A stretch of DNA of 64,000 bases from Chondrus crispus (GCF_000350225.1 NW_005179242.1:32890-96889), one strand, 5' to 3'; numbered from the stretch's first letter, positions 1 to 11,576 are shown. Program-made: numbers and translations. The notes: generated from the letters alone by a model not told the origin.

Positions 1-2
1 AT

Positions 3-914
3 TCGCCAGCACATCAACGCCAAATTGAGGCAATGACTGTAAGTATGAACATAGAAGATATACGAAGGAAAGAGTCATGCTCGCGCGTAGCTGCTTTAGG
101 TACACTCTATCATGAGGTCAGTCGTCTGAACGAACAGTTCCCGAAGGAAAAAAGAGGCGAAGTTTTCAAAATTAATACACTTATGAAGATTGTAGACCGA
201 TATGTGTGGTCTCGCTCAGCGGAGGAGGACGTCATGCAAGGGAAACTTAAGTACCAAGACTTATACACTAAGCTCTCAGCATCTCTGGTTATTTGGGAAA
301 ACGAAGTAAGGCGTGGAGGCAATGACCCTGAGTCATCTGACGATTTTCGAACGGCTCAGAGCTCAAGTTTTATTGGATATGGCGCGCAATACGCATATTC
401 GAAGCAAGGAGGCAGGAATATTCGCTTCGGGAGTATGCAGCCATTTCGTGCCCCCGTTCGTTCTCCCGTCATGAGAACCGCTCAATCGACAAGCGGACCC
501 GTTTTCGCGAAAAGTGATAGAGATCGAAAAAGGGACATGACCAAAGTACAGTGTTTTAAATGAAGGAGATTCGGACATTATAGAAGCGACTGCAGGGAAC
601 TGAGTGGAGGAAACCTTGCTGAAGCCGCGAGGTCTAGGATGAGAGAAATTGGAGGAAGTCCCAACACAGCAGCTGCACAAGTACTGTATGAGCTTGTCGT
701 TGATGAACAAGAATATTTCAGCCCCAGCAACAGTGAAGAGAGCATTAGCGAGGACGACCCCAATCTTTTTGAAACACTTCTCCTGTCCAATCTCGAACTT
801 AAACAGGAGCCCCACGTCAGTACAGAAAGCATAAGGGACGCAGCACTGGGAAATAATTTTGGGGGTGAGGACGAATTGGCTCAGGCGAATTTTCAGGTGC
901 CAGACAGATCATAA
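3..914 (+). pseudogene. copia gag, 3' portion, interrupted
   Basis: This frame encodes the structural Gag polyprotein that packages element RNA. It is open from the window edge. A CX2CX4HX4C nucleic-acid-binding knuckle lies at about 552-593, but its second cysteine codon is a TGA stop (561-563): Cys-Phe-Lys-stop, four residues, then His and Cys at the expected spacing. After this stop the same frame continues as an acidic linker to TAA at 912-914. Coding then resumes in another frame, so a small indel near 880-910 separates gag from protease. N-terminal Gag lies outside the window. Confidence 0.75.
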
Positions 915-3900
915 AACATGGGCTTCTGTCTGGCGTCAAACGGCCAAAGGAACCAGACAAGTTTCCAGTAATTGGAGATCCCGTAAAGGGCTGTCGAGTT
1001 TCTACACAGAATGTTTACGCCCTAACTCTCAGGAACACTACAGTACAGCAGTTTGAAGGCGCATGTCTAGATACTGGAGCATATCGTACCGTTGTAGGTC
1101 TCTCTCAGCTGCTCCTTTATGAGAAGAAATATGGCGTCACCCTCAAACCTTGGCGAGAACCAGCAAACTTTATTTTCGGAGATCACGTATCGCCCTCTCT
1201 ACGAGTGGTATTCTTAATCATTACAACTCCCCATGGACCAGTACAAGTTAAAACGCACGTGGTTAAGCCAAATATCCCATTTTTGATTGGCCTGGATGTT
1301 CTAGATTATCTCGGATGGAACATATTAACTGTGCAAAACAAATTGCAGTCTGTCTACGACGGATGGCTCATGGACTGTGTAAGAAAAAACGCGCACATAT
1401 ATATCGAATGGGATAAAACCGAGTCCATATACTACTCAGCAGAGACTCTCCGGAAATTGCATCATCAATTCATGCACCCCTCCACCGGAAAATTACTCAA
1501 TCTGCTTCGTCGGGCGTCTCATGAGAAGCTCTGTAAAAATACCAAAGCAATTTTGGAAGACATCCGCAAGGCATGTCATGTCTGTGAGACATACTCGTGT
1601 AGGCCTGTGACTTTCAAAGTGCGAATGCCAACCGAAATAATTTTTAACAGAGAAGTGAGACTGGACTTGATGTTCCTGAAAGGGAAACCGGTACTACACG
1701 TCGTGGACAGAGATACAAATTTTTCTGCTGCTCGATTTTTACCGTCCCAGTCATCGGAAGCCATTTGGAACACTTTCTTGTATTGTTGGGTTACTGTTTA
1801 CACAGGCTATCCTCTAAAAATGTTGACCGATCAGGGAACCGCGTTCTGTAAATCTGAACACTGGCAAAGGCAATGCGAGGAGGCAGAGATTACACTGCGT
1901 CACACAGGAGTGGAGTCACATAACTCCCTGGGGAGCGGCGAAACGTATCATGCTCTTCTTAGACGCATTTACCACAAGGTTTCTATGTCGAATCCGAATT
2001 TCTCAGCACCACTATGTCTATCTCTGGCAGTGAAGGCAATTAATGATACAGCAGGCCCAAGTGGATTGGTCCCCTCACTTTTGCTTTTTGGGACATTACC
2101 AAGGCTTCCTAGAGATCATTCTGACAAATCATCCCTTAAATCTCACCCAACCTACAAAGAAAAAATGAATGCTCTTGCCCTGGCTCGGAAAGAATTCGAA
2201 ACAATCATCACAAAAAATCGCATCGACTTGGCTGTCCGAAAGAAAATACCCCCCTCAGCAAAGCATAAATTTCACCCCGAAGAGATGGTTTATGTCTACC
2301 GGGAACGAAAGCGGAAATGGGAAGGACCATTTAGAATATCTAAAGTGCATCACGACAAGTCTGTGATACTGGAAGTCTCGAAGCATTTGCACCAGCAGTT
2401 TAACATTTCCCAAATTAAGCATGCCATAACAGATACCAATACCGAATCCTCCCAACCTCACGCGAAACACAGGCAGCTTTCTCAAATTAATCCGGATCAC
2501 GAGCTGAGACGCAGTGCAAGGGTGAGAACAGAAACCGATAGATACGTTCCAACATTTTTAGTGAGAGACGCTGTTCGAGGAAGCGGCATTTTGTATACAG
2601 AGGTCATCAGCCCACGCGATCCGAGAAGCGGAAAATTTGAAGAAGCAAAGTTGAAGGAACTCACGGGGCTCATCGAGAAAGGAACGTTTAAAATTGTTCT
2701 GCGAGAGGAGGCAGGCGAAAGACCAAATATAATTCCTACTCGTTTTATCCTTGGCATCAAGCACGGAGATAACGGTACCGAGCTTCTAAAAGCCCGCTTC
2801 GTTCTTGGTGGTCACCGCGATCGCGAAAAGCCCTTCCTGGTTCACAACTCAACGACACTACGCCATCACTCAGTTCGAATATTGGTTGCTCTTGCCGCAA
2901 TTTTTGGGTTCAACCTATGGTCCTCGGATGTCAACCAAGCCTACCTACAAGCTGCAGAGAATTTACAACGCAAGATTTTTATAAAGCCGGACATTTTGCA
3001 GTTGTCCTCAAATGAGTTAGTACAAGTAATTAAGCCCTTGTATGGGCTAACAGAATCAGGAGACTACTGGGGAGAAACGAGCAAAGACCATCACACACAA
3101 GATCTCAAAATGGAAGCCACCGATGGAGACCTTTCCCTATTTTTTAAGAGAATTGGAAATCGACTTGTTGGTCTATCGGGAAATTATGTTGATGATTTTC
3201 TCCGGGCCGGGAATGCCGAATTCAAAAAGCAGTCCACAGCTACCACCGCAAGACGTTTTGATACAAAAGAAATACAAACACCACCGCTGACCTTCACCGG
3301 CGTGGCACTATCAGAAGAAGGAGACAAACGCTGCTTATCTCAAAACAAATATATTTCTCGTCTGAGGAGGCTATCAATGGACGATGGATTTGCTCAGTAC
3401 ACATCCTGTTGAGCCAAACTTTTGTGGATGGTCCACTCACGTCCTGATATTGCTTGTGCGGTTTCCATGGCGACCCAGGTAACGGAAAGTCTTTTCTCTA
3501 AGGAATCTCGCATTTTAATTAACAAAATTGTAGCACACCTTCACAAAACGCCACACATTAAGCTCTCATACACCAAGCTTGACTTTAACTCACTCTTCAT
3601 TGTGACGTACACCGACTCCTCCTTTCAAAGCAATCATGACTACAGTAGTCAGCTGGGTTTCATAATACTTTTAGCTGACAAGTTCAACCACTGCTGTATT
3701 ATACACTATTCCTCTCACAAGTCCAAGCGTGTTGCAAGATCGAGCATGGCAGCTGAAGCTCTGCCTTTCGCGGATGGATTTGACAATTCCTTCATTATCA
3801 GGCATGACTTACAAAGAATCATGGGGAGACCATTACCATTGCTCATGTTGACAGATTCGAAAATACTTTTCGATGTTCTCACGAGAAAGAAGTACACAAC

Positions 3901-4114
3901 TGAAAAGCGGATCATGGCAGATATTGCATCTACAAGAGAGGCATACGACGCAATGATTATTTCAAACATCGGTCTCATCAAGAGTATACACAATCCCGCG
4001 GATGCCCTTACCAAAATAGGTGCAAACAGTGCCCTTACGACATTACTTCAAACCAACAAAATCAATCATCCCATTGAGCAACACGTAGTAAGCTCGACGA
4101 GGATAACAAGTTGA
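890..4114 (+). pseudogene. copia pol: retropepsin, integrase, reverse transcriptase, RNase H
   Basis: A single frame carries the copia polyprotein. The protease motif LDTGA is at about 1067-1081. An HHCC zinc-binding domain (His/His then CHVC) lies at about 1450-1590. The integrase core has its first Asp in RLDLMFL, its second in LTDQGTAF and its Glu in GVESHNSLG. The reverse transcriptase carries YVDD at about 3187. An RNase H with TYTDSSF follows at about 3607. A TGA at 3410-3412 splits RT from RNase H; the frame resumes at once with LLWMVHSRPDIA, a conserved copia segment, so the stop is a recent lesion. A CGA-to-TGA transition is the simplest cause. Confidence 0.85.
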
Positions 4115-4120
4115 TTCCTT

Positions 4121-4142
4121 AAAAAAAAGGGGGGAGGGGAAG
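4121..4142 (+). promoter_or_regulatory. polypurine tract (plus-strand primer)
   Basis: An uninterrupted A/G run lies just after the RNase H stop codon and directly before the TG that opens the LTR, as expected for the plus-strand priming site of an LTR retrotransposon. Confidence 0.7.
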
Positions 4143-4480
4143 TGTTAATATATCTGAATCATTTATGCGGAATCAAGAAAGATGAGGTAATACTGTAAGA
4201 GAGAGGTAGTTACTGTACCTGCGGAATCAAGAAAGATGAGGTAATACTGCAGGAGAGGAGGTAGTCACCATTGTAGCAAGAAACCAAGAAAGACGTGCAA
4301 CTCCGGATTGCATCAGAACGGGACAGGTGACTACTGCATAATGTAAGGAGGACTCCCCTCACCATGAGCACAAACCTTACACTCAGACCCGTACTTAATA
4401 ATAGAATTGTAGCTCCACCAGAGAGGAGGCACGACAGACACTACAGAAAAACGCAGATACAACCGACAGTAAAGATTTCA
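4143..4480 (+). repeat. 3' LTR of the copia element
   Basis: The LTR starts TGTTAATA immediately after the polypurine tract. I place its end at the TTTCA near 4480, giving about 338 bp with TG...CA ends. The left boundary is firm. The right one is tentative because the 5' LTR is outside the window and cannot be aligned. Confidence 0.5.
4167..4274 (+). repeat. 54-bp direct duplication inside the LTR
   Basis: Two adjacent copies of a 54-bp unit beginning GCGGAATCAAGAAAGATGAG start at 4167 and 4221. They lie in the probable U3 region, where repeated enhancer-like units are common in LTRs. A regulatory role is inference. Confidence 0.7.
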
Positions 4481-4622
4481 AACTGGAAGCTTAGCTTCCA
4501 GCGCCCTTCCAGACCGGAAGGACTTCCCGCTCGCAATTGACGCTGATCTGCCCCACCGGCGTGGAAGTGCAGGCTGTTAGTCTACCGCGAGCTCCCTTCC
4601 AGCATCCCTGCGATACTGGATC

Positions 4623-4865
4623 ATGGTCATGGTTACAGTCGCCTTTGCTGTGAATGACAAGCGCGTCGGGGAAGACATCTCTATTGAACAAGATAGCGCG
4701 GAGGACATGAAAGTTGCAGACCGATCTCATTTCGACTGTCCGGACTCTCCCACCGGAAGCTTGAAAATTGCTAGACAACAATGCCGCAAGTATCCCGTTA
4801 ACATACAATGCCGTGTCGCTCGTTACCGCGGATGGTGGTGCACCAGTCGTGATCATGATGATTAG
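4623..4865 (+). pseudogene. secreted cysteine-rich peptide, 5'-truncated copy
   Basis: This 80-residue frame matches the mature part of the peptide at 49513-49791 (minus): shared TVAFAVNDKRV, then acidic spacer, CPD, C-X8-C and GWWCTS...HDD. The hydrophobic signal-peptide core is missing; similarity starts at GTTACAGTCGC and upstream sequence is unrelated, running straight into the copia LTR. The C-X8-C spacing is kept but its basic RxRS centre has diverged. The region after the stop to an AATAAA at 5116 is also clearly alike in the two copies. The copy is probably dead or mis-targeted. Confidence 0.65.
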
Positions 4866-5115
4866 GACTGCTCGCTGAGCTACCCGCACCACCTGGACTG
4901 CAGTTGTTAGAATGGACTCAAGGGGTCACCATGGGATTATCAAATTCTTTGTTAGTCTGGAAGTCGACGACAGCTGTTTCAGTCTGAAGGCCAATACATC
5001 GCAAAACAATTTCAATCCCTTTTCATGAAGTGTAGTTGCTCGCAAAATTATCTGCGAAGGCTCTCTTTAGTTGGCAGTGCGTGTGGACATCGCGATGTAC
5101 TCCCTTGCAGTTACA

Positions 5116-5121
5116 AATAAA
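5116..5121 (+). terminator. AATAAA polyadenylation signal of the truncated peptide copy
   Basis: The signal sits about 250 bp after the stop, at the end of the stretch shared with the paralogue, where the same signal recurs (49257-49262 on the other strand). Confidence 0.5.
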
Positions 5122-5848
5122 ATGATGATAACCGGTATCAATGCCTATTCGAACAAAAACTTCTTTTTCCATATCAATAATTCATCCATGTAATCTAAGG
5201 CAATCAGCAAACGACAACTCCTGCCTTTCCGCGGATTATCAGTGCCTTCTATGGCAACTTCTCCATCAAATACCCAGACCCACATGTACTCTGATACTAA
5301 TGTACGTGTCAGAAACATGTTCACCATGCGGTCATAAATCAATACGAAGGGTATCTTATCTTAAAAGTGCAAAGTCCACCGGCCATTTTCCTACGGCAAG
5401 TTGCCATGGTATCTGTTCATGTTTACGTACATGTCAGACGCTGCTTCCAGCGGTGCTGTAACGGGCTGCCATCTGCTATGCTCTTCCGAATCGGTTAAAT
5501 CAGACCGTGTCCACGCAGATAGCATGGACACGCGTATCTCTACGTCGCGCGCCGTCAATGGCGCTCGCGTGTGGCACTATTTCCGTGGGGGAAGTGTCTT
5601 GATTTGAGTGGTGAAGGTGTGAGGTGCCTTGCCCCTCTGTTTATTGCAAAGATAGCTACTTAAGTAGAAGTACCTGTTACCGCTGAAAGCTTGACGAAGC
5701 AGGGATCACAGAGATGATGCTGCAAAAGGAAAGACATTGTAAAGGATGAAGCCATAAAAGAATCAGTGCTGCTTGTGGTGTCACTAGTTGTTCCCATAAA
5801 AGCTCACACTGTGTGCAACAGTCCGCTCTCTCAGAAGAGAGGTTGAAG
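5122..5848. other. no gene recognised
   Basis: Only short overlapping frames without recognisable motifs are present, and no strong repeat structure is visible. Confidence 0.5.
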
Positions 5849-6130
5849 TTAATTGGAAATCGACGAGAGAGCTGCCTTGACGAGATCTTGGTCAGGATAC
5901 AAAGAGAGGAAGTGGGTAAGTATCACGGGAATGTCTTCGCCCATGTTGCGGATTGGTTCCCACGGGGGTTCCTCGTCATCGAAGCCCTGCCACTTTGCCT
6001 GTACTTCGTATTGTTGGATGTGCCATCCGAATCCAGCAGTGACTGGAAAGTGCGTCAACTCCTCACCATTCCCCATCAATGTTGCTGCGTCCGCGTTACT
6101 CGGTCTCTCTGGTGCCAGTGAAATTACCAA
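5849..6130 (-). pseudogene. isolated chromodomain fragment
   Basis: This 93-residue frame has a chromodomain core at about residues 40-75: YEVQAKWQGFDDEEPPWEP, then a helix with EDIPVILTHFLS. The aromatic pattern (Tyr, Trp, Trp) is that of methyl-lysine-reader chromodomains found at the C-termini of chromoviral integrases. No integrase is visible upstream on this strand, so it is best read as a leftover of a retroelement pol gene. A small standalone chromo protein is the alternative. It is not a piece of the gypsy element at 33-41 kb, whose chromodomain differs. Confidence 0.55.
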
Positions 6131-8099
6131 TTAGACCTTTTTCTAAAAATCTGTGTACTGCCGCACCAATAAAAGGAAATTCGGGGTTTCTCTGACCCAG
6201 TACGGCTTGAGATTCTGTATCTCCTCCCAGTTGATCAGCAAACACAGAGCATCGATAACCACCAGTTTGAAGTCATTTGAGGCAGGGGAAGTAGTTTTTT
6301 AAATTAATTTATGAAAGATGTTACCACAATATACTTTCGGGGAAGGGTACCATTTTAAAAGTACTGTATTACAGGGACTTCCGAGTAGCAATTTAAGTAC
6401 TGTATTCATTTACAGGAGAAGAGTAGAGTACTGTAGAACAGATAAAGTTCATGCGAACTGCCGCAGTACGAGGTTAGAGTTTCCATAAAACCAAAGTTAA
6501 AGCTTCATTTTAATAAAGAATGACATGTCGGAACAACTGGAAAGTTAAACGCAATCATTGCAATTGTGAACTGCACTTTCATCCCCATAAACTGAATTTT
6601 GAAATGCCTACTTTTGGGTTTATTTCGGCACAAAAGAGTCATATTTGTCCCAGAAATTCTGCTCCGGATTTTTATAAACTCGGTATATGCAATAACGAAT
6701 AAAACTTCGTGACATTAACAGTGGTCGTAAGAAGCGTTTCCCGTGCGCATTTAAGACCTAAATGTTTTCCAGACCTATGTGTATTCGTATTAAAAATCAC
6801 TTTCTCGCCATATATGGATGAAAAGCCTGTAATTTCCCTGCAGCGTAACCTCAAAAACCCAAACACTTATATTGCTTCTATGAATTTGATGCAATTCTAA
6901 CTCTATTACTGCCACGTTACAAAACAAAATGGATCCAATACAAAATTTATTTGCATGAAAACAGGATTTTCGAAAAGTTTAATCATCAGCAGCCATGGAA
7001 GCATGAATTATTCATCGTAAAAAGCTCATTCCCAGTTGCTGTACTGAAGTGATTGCAACAGCATTTGAGGTCATAATTCATATGATCCGGATAAAATCGT
7101 GCTCACGAAAGCGGTGCACAGTTCAGCTTTATTCGTCAATATTCGTTTTTGGGTATTTTGTGGTAGTACGGTTCGGAAGGTACACATCCTCAGTCCTTCA
7201 ATGCAAAAAAAGTTACCTTTATAACCCTAATGAAATTGATAACGGCTCGGGGACCTTGTGGACCTCTCTATCTAACAGAACGATACAGCAGCTACGTAAA
7301 CGTCATGCAAAGAAAGATTCAAGTTACATACGCCCACAAGCCCTTGGATTTGAACTTTTTGTCTTTCCCTGATTTGAAAGGTCATCTACTCCAGGATAAT
7401 GGATTCCGGGACTTTTTGCAATTTTTGGGTGAGAATGGCCCACACGGAAATGAGAAGGCCAGCTAAAAGATTAGATAGAGTATATGTTACTGGCGAGAAT
7501 GCTCTATTTGCATCTTTTCTAATACATTTTTTCTAGTAACATCTACGATCGCTTCATGAGACTTTTTAGAGTACTTGTAGAAAACTTCGGCTTGCAATAA
7601 GAAACTTTGGATAAGTCTGAGCTGCCAGATATTACATCATAGAAATATCACACAAGCAAAAAGTACCTGAACTATGCGCACGTTTTCTTTATCCGCAGCA
7701 GCATATACCGTTGCAGCGTTTCTTTGCAAAAATACACCTGTGAGCGAAATTACGGATTGAACTGCGTACTCATGTTGGAGAAGAAGACGTGTTATGCTTA
7801 ATATATCAGATGCGTACTCATAATAGTAAGAATTACAAACGTTTTTAAAAGTAAGGTTCTCTTCATTCACACATTTACAGCTATCTAGACTTGCGGAAAA
7901 CGCCCTCTCCTTCCACCGTACCTCTGTTTCCGATTCCCCGCTCCTTTCCGAGTACCTACAGGCCCAATTCCTCCCCGATCCGAGCATCACTCTTCCGATC
8001 AAGAGCCTCCCCCGCTTCAAGGATTCACATGCAAACTAGTCTAATTCTGTCCCTCTTTGCAAGCTCTCCAAGGGCACTCTGAAAAGGCTTCGGCAGCAT
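6131..8099. other. AT-rich intergenic stretch, no firm gene
   Basis: No convincing coding sequence was found. On the minus strand at about 7637-7800 a short stretch (NAATVYAAADKENVRIVQVLF) resembles one ankyrin repeat, but it stands alone and lacks partner repeats. Confidence 0.45.
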
Positions 8100-11000
8100 A
8101 TGAACTCCGTCCACCCGCCTGATGCACTTGGAAACCCCTCTCTAACCAAGGTTGGTCAAATCATTGGCCGGGATGCTGTTCCTGTCCAGTCTCTGTTTAG
8201 TGGTGCCAAGACCAAATACTTTCCCGTTACGGCCGAAGCTCCAATCGGAGAAATGGTCCCCGTTTCCCAATTTCCCGTCGGTATTCCTGAATCAAAAGAA
8301 GAAGATCCTATCCAATCCGCCCCGGTGTCCTCACCCTGCCCCATGGACACATCGACCAACTCAACTCTAGACCTCATCACTCCAGACCCCACCCCATCAA
8401 CGTATGAGCTCCACAAGTGTGTGGCTGACGTACTGGCCCGTCTAACGTGTTCCAGTTCAATCCTGGCCCACGGTCGGCGATCTCATGCCGAATTAGAGGA
8501 AAATGACGAAGACTCCAGCATCGCCCTTCGCAACACATTCCTGGCGATCACCGACTTTGATGAAGCCCTCGACGGTCTGCCTCTAAGCCGTGAGAAGGCA
8601 GCTCAACTCACGGGTGCCCTCACGACGGAGGACGCTCAGGCGACTTTATCCACGGTTGCAACCTGCGTCCATCTATACTTTCAAAGTATCGCCAAGGTCG
8701 TCAGGGACGTCACGCATGGATTTCGTCAAGCGATAAACCTCCACGGCACCACGCCCTTCCGACGGCTTCAATCCATCGCAGAACGAAGATATGCTAGTCA
8801 TGTCGCCCGCCTCCTCTTCTTCACCCATCAGACACGGGACGCCGACTTTTCCCGTAATGAACAGACTTCCGTCGCGATCGACGCCTTCTTTCATGAGCTC
8901 AATCGCATATCTCTCCACGAGACCCCAGGTGAAACTCTCTCCCACGCCTTACACAGTCGCCTTCACGATGCCATGAAAAGCTTGCTCCTCGTCCGGCTCC
9001 GGTATGTCGACCTCCTCACCAACTTGGCCGTTCGTAATTTTGTTGTCGCCGCTACTGTCGTTGCAAGTTCAGCCCCACTCTTCGCCGAGACTTCCCCGAC
9101 CCTCAGACGCGCCGAAGCTGGTGACATGAGTCACATTCTTGCCGCCCTCCAATACGCTGTTTCCGTGACAGCGATTCAAGAACTCCGCCGAGTAGCAGAA
9201 ACGCCCCTTCCGGCCGCCCATCTCAACGAGAACCACCAAGATCCAGCTGCTGCCATCATCGCAACCGTCGATCAAGATGCCAACACTGCCGCTACATTCA
9301 TACGAAAAACTTTGGATGTCATCATGCGAATCATAAAACATGAGGAAGGTCCAATCTCTTTCGCCGTCTGTGCCATTCACAAGCAAGACCCTTGCGGCAT
9401 TATCAAGTCTCACCACCTCTCCATGCCTCTTCTGGGGACCATCATCACAAACCAGCACAGGACTTTCGACAAGTTCTTCTACGAACACTGTCTTTTGGGG
9501 GCCGAGCTCCCTCCTCATTTCCAACGAATCGTTTTATCTCTGCGTGACGACTCCACGAACCGCGCTCCTGGCTTTTCCTTTCTCTCCTCCTTCACTCACC
9601 ACGCCTCCTGGGTGCAGGCCAACGTTGCCCATCTCCTCCATGCTCTAATGAATCCATCGCCCGATTACCTCCATCGCACACCTTGCGTCCACCGCACATG
9701 TTCTTTTCCGCGCAGGGTTCCTACACAAGGCGAGGCATCCGGTCTTGGCCCTTCTCCTACCTCTACTGCCTCCTCTGGCCAAGACCGAGAAATTCAAGTC
9801 GCTAGTGTTCGAATGACGAAAACAGGAGTCTTGCAGTTTCTCGTACATTGCCAAATCATGCAAGATTCCCTCCTTACCATTATGCATTTTTTGTCCGGCT
9901 CTCCCGGTCGAGCAACCGAGATATGCACTTATAGGCTACAAAATGGGGAGAACAACATCCGGAAAATATTCATCGGCCACCACTCCGAAATTTTGTTTAA
10001 CCCTGGCTACTGCAAGTCAAGGGCCGCACTCGGTTACAACCGCGCGGTGTACCGACTCCCCGACAAACAAACGTGGTTCCGAATGATCTCATACTTGTCG
10101 GTCATTCGCCCCTTGGAATGCGAAATGGTCAGAGCTCTCCATGGTGACGCAGCCATGAGAACCCGTTGGACATTCTTATTCGCCAACAACGGCCAACGCT
10201 TCTCACCAGCACGTGTCACAAAGGTCATCAGGACTGCCCTGCAATCCAGGAGCGTTCACATCTCCTTCAAGGATTACAGGCAGTGCACTAGTGGAATGGT
10301 TCTGCTTATATGTCAGAATAAGCTCCACAGCAGCATGAATGACATATTGGCAGAACACACCACAGCCGGACACCAACAAGCTGCGCATACCTCCTCTATC
10401 GCCCACAAACACTACGGACGAACTACCTTGCTAATTCCCGACTGTCCCGCCGCCACGCGAACAAAGCACCGCCAATTCTCCCACGAATGGCACCGCCATC
10501 TGAAGCTGCCGTCATTTTATAGTGACCGCGCTTCTTCACAACTGCTCCCCCTCCAACATTCACAACAACTCCAGTCTCGAGTGACCTCGCTATCCCAACA
10601 TGAGCCGCAGCCTGTCTTCCAGGTTCATCAACCGAAGCCCCTCCTTCATGCTCTCAACGGAAGCACAGCAGACGAGCTGCAACAACTGCAGCCAAACCCG
10701 TCTGCAGTCAAATTCCCCAGCACTTTTTCTGTAGGGTCCCACCCCAATCACAGTATTCGTCTCGATAACCCCCCGAACGATATCCTCCCTCCCCTCGTCA
10801 GGCCTCTGCTGTCCGCTCTCAAAAAGGCCACACGTTTTAAATCTGCGGAATTCATGTCTCAAACGCAGTTTGCCATCACAGCCACTGTGTTTGCGTCGCA
10901 GAACAACACCCTCGTACTGATGGCCACCGCATCAGGAAAGTCTATGGCAGTCCTTCTACCAGCTTTCATGGAAAATAATATCAAGTCCACTGTCGTAGTC

Positions 11001-11576
11001 GTTCCCCTCAAGGCCCTTGTATCGGAGTACATGAGGCGCGCGACAAACTTCGCCCTACTCGCATCACATTGCGCGAATGGACAAGGATCAGTGGAATTTG
11101 CCGACCTCTACATCCTCACGGCCGAACAGTTAGCGCGGCCGTCCTTCAAAGAGCTGGTTGTTCGACTTATGGATACTAACAGGCTCGCTCGAGTAGTCAT
11201 TGATGAGGATCATCTCACAGCCATGTGGCAACATTTCCGCCCTGAATTGAAGTTTTTGCGTCGATCCCTTTCTACCATCCCAAAGTCAGTCCCTCGTGTA
11301 CTCCTCAGTGCCACCGTCCCACCCTGCGAGAGAAGAATCATAGAGCGCCACGGCATTAACACAGCCTTCCTTTTCTCAATGCCTTCTCAAAGAAGGAATC
11401 TCGAGTTTGTTGTTCATACCTTCAGTGACGACACTGACCCGGGCCTAAACACTCGCACTCCTGAAGGCTTCTTTGCCACCGCACAAGAAGTCATGAAGAT
11501 GAACTCAGTAAGGTTTCTGCATCAGCACTTCCTCGATTGCACCAACGCTCCAAAGCCGTTGTCCGAAAATATATAG
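8100..11576 (+). CDS. tyrosine-recombinase-like / RecQ-type helicase fusion, first part
   Basis: This 1158-residue frame starts at an ATG preceded by GCAT and ends in a frame disruption. Residues 1-590 are alpha-helical without clear motifs. Residues about 600-780 look like a tyrosine recombinase: Arg604 in GRATE, Arg727 in DYRQ, His758 in TAGHQ and Tyr772 in HYGR, in the order R...R...H...Y. Residues about 925-1150 form the first RecQ-type helicase lobe: ATASGKS (Lys947), VVVPLKAL, DEDH at 1035-1038 instead of DEAH/DEVH, and SAT at 1070-1072. The second lobe follows in another frame. Fungal telomere-linked RecQ helicases share the helicase type. A recombinase plus helicase suggests a mobile element, but no termini were found. 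Confidence 0.65.
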   Translation: MNSVHPPDALGNPSLTKVGQIIGRDAVPVQSLFSGAKTKYFPVTAEAPIGEMVPVSQFPVGIPESKEEDPIQSAPVSSPCPMDTSTNSTLDLITPDPTPSTYELHKCVADVLARLTCSSSILAHGRRSHAELEENDEDSSIALRNTFLAITDFDEALDGLPLSREKAAQLTGALTTEDAQATLSTVATCVHLYFQSIAKVVRDVTHGFRQAINLHGTTPFRRLQSIAERRYASHVARLLFFTHQTRDADFSRNEQTSVAIDAFFHELNRISLHETPGETLSHALHSRLHDAMKSLLLVRLRYVDLLTNLAVRNFVVAATVVASSAPLFAETSPTLRRAEAGDMSHILAALQYAVSVTAIQELRRVAETPLPAAHLNENHQDPAAAIIATVDQDANTAATFIRKTLDVIMRIIKHEEGPISFAVCAIHKQDPCGIIKSHHLSMPLLGTIITNQHRTFDKFFYEHCLLGAELPPHFQRIVLSLRDDSTNRAPGFSFLSSFTHHASWVQANVAHLLHALMNPSPDYLHRTPCVHRTCSFPRRVPTQGEASGLGPSPTSTASSGQDREIQVASVRMTKTGVLQFLVHCQIMQDSLLTIMHFLSGSPGRATEICTYRLQNGENNIRKIFIGHHSEILFNPGYCKSRAALGYNRAVYRLPDKQTWFRMISYLSVIRPLECEMVRALHGDAAMRTRWTFLFANNGQRFSPARVTKVIRTALQSRSVHISFKDYRQCTSGMVLLICQNKLHSSMNDILAEHTTAGHQQAAHTSSIAHKHYGRTTLLIPDCPAATRTKHRQFSHEWHRHLKLPSFYSDRASSQLLPLQHSQQLQSRVTSLSQHEPQPVFQVHQPKPLLHALNGSTADELQQLQPNPSAVKFPSTFSVGSHPNHSIRLDNPPNDILPPLVRPLLSALKKATRFKSAEFMSQTQFAITATVFASQNNTLVLMATASGKSMAVLLPAFMENNIKSTVVVVPLKALVSEYMRRATNFALLASHCANGQGSVEFADLYILTAEQLARPSFKELVVRLMDTNRLARVVIDEDHLTAMWQHFRPELKFLRRSLSTIPKSVPRVLLSATVPPCERRIIERHGINTAFLFSMPSQRRNLEFVVHTFSDDTDPGLNTRTPEGFFATAQEVMKMNSVRFLHQHFLDCTNAPKPLSENI

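Larger units (their letters stand above)
1..4480 (+). mobile_element. Ty1/copia-type LTR retrotransposon, 5' end outside window, decayed
   Basis: The order gag with zinc knuckle, retropepsin, integrase, reverse transcriptase, RNase H, polypurine tract, LTR is the copia order (integrase before RT). The gag frame is already open at the first base, so the 5' LTR and primer-binding site lie upstream of the window. The element is inactive as read: it has an in-frame TGA in gag (561-563), a frame change near 880-910 and an in-frame TGA at 3410-3412 between RT and RNase H. Its 3' end abuts a truncated secreted-peptide gene, so its insertion may have removed that gene's 5' end. Confidence 0.85.

Noticed and set aside
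561..563. Selenocysteine or recoded TGA in the copia Gag knuckle
   Set aside because: No sign of an insertion element, and the element carries other lesions. Simple mutation is enough.
4491..4892. 133-residue minus-strand frame opposite the truncated secreted peptide
   Set aside because: It is antisense to a frame supported by a paralogue and has no supporting motif.
11508..11576. Intron with GTAAGG donor and TATAG acceptor joining the helicase halves
   Set aside because: Its length of 69 is a multiple of 3, so removing it leaves the wrong frame downstream. A one-base frameshift fits better.
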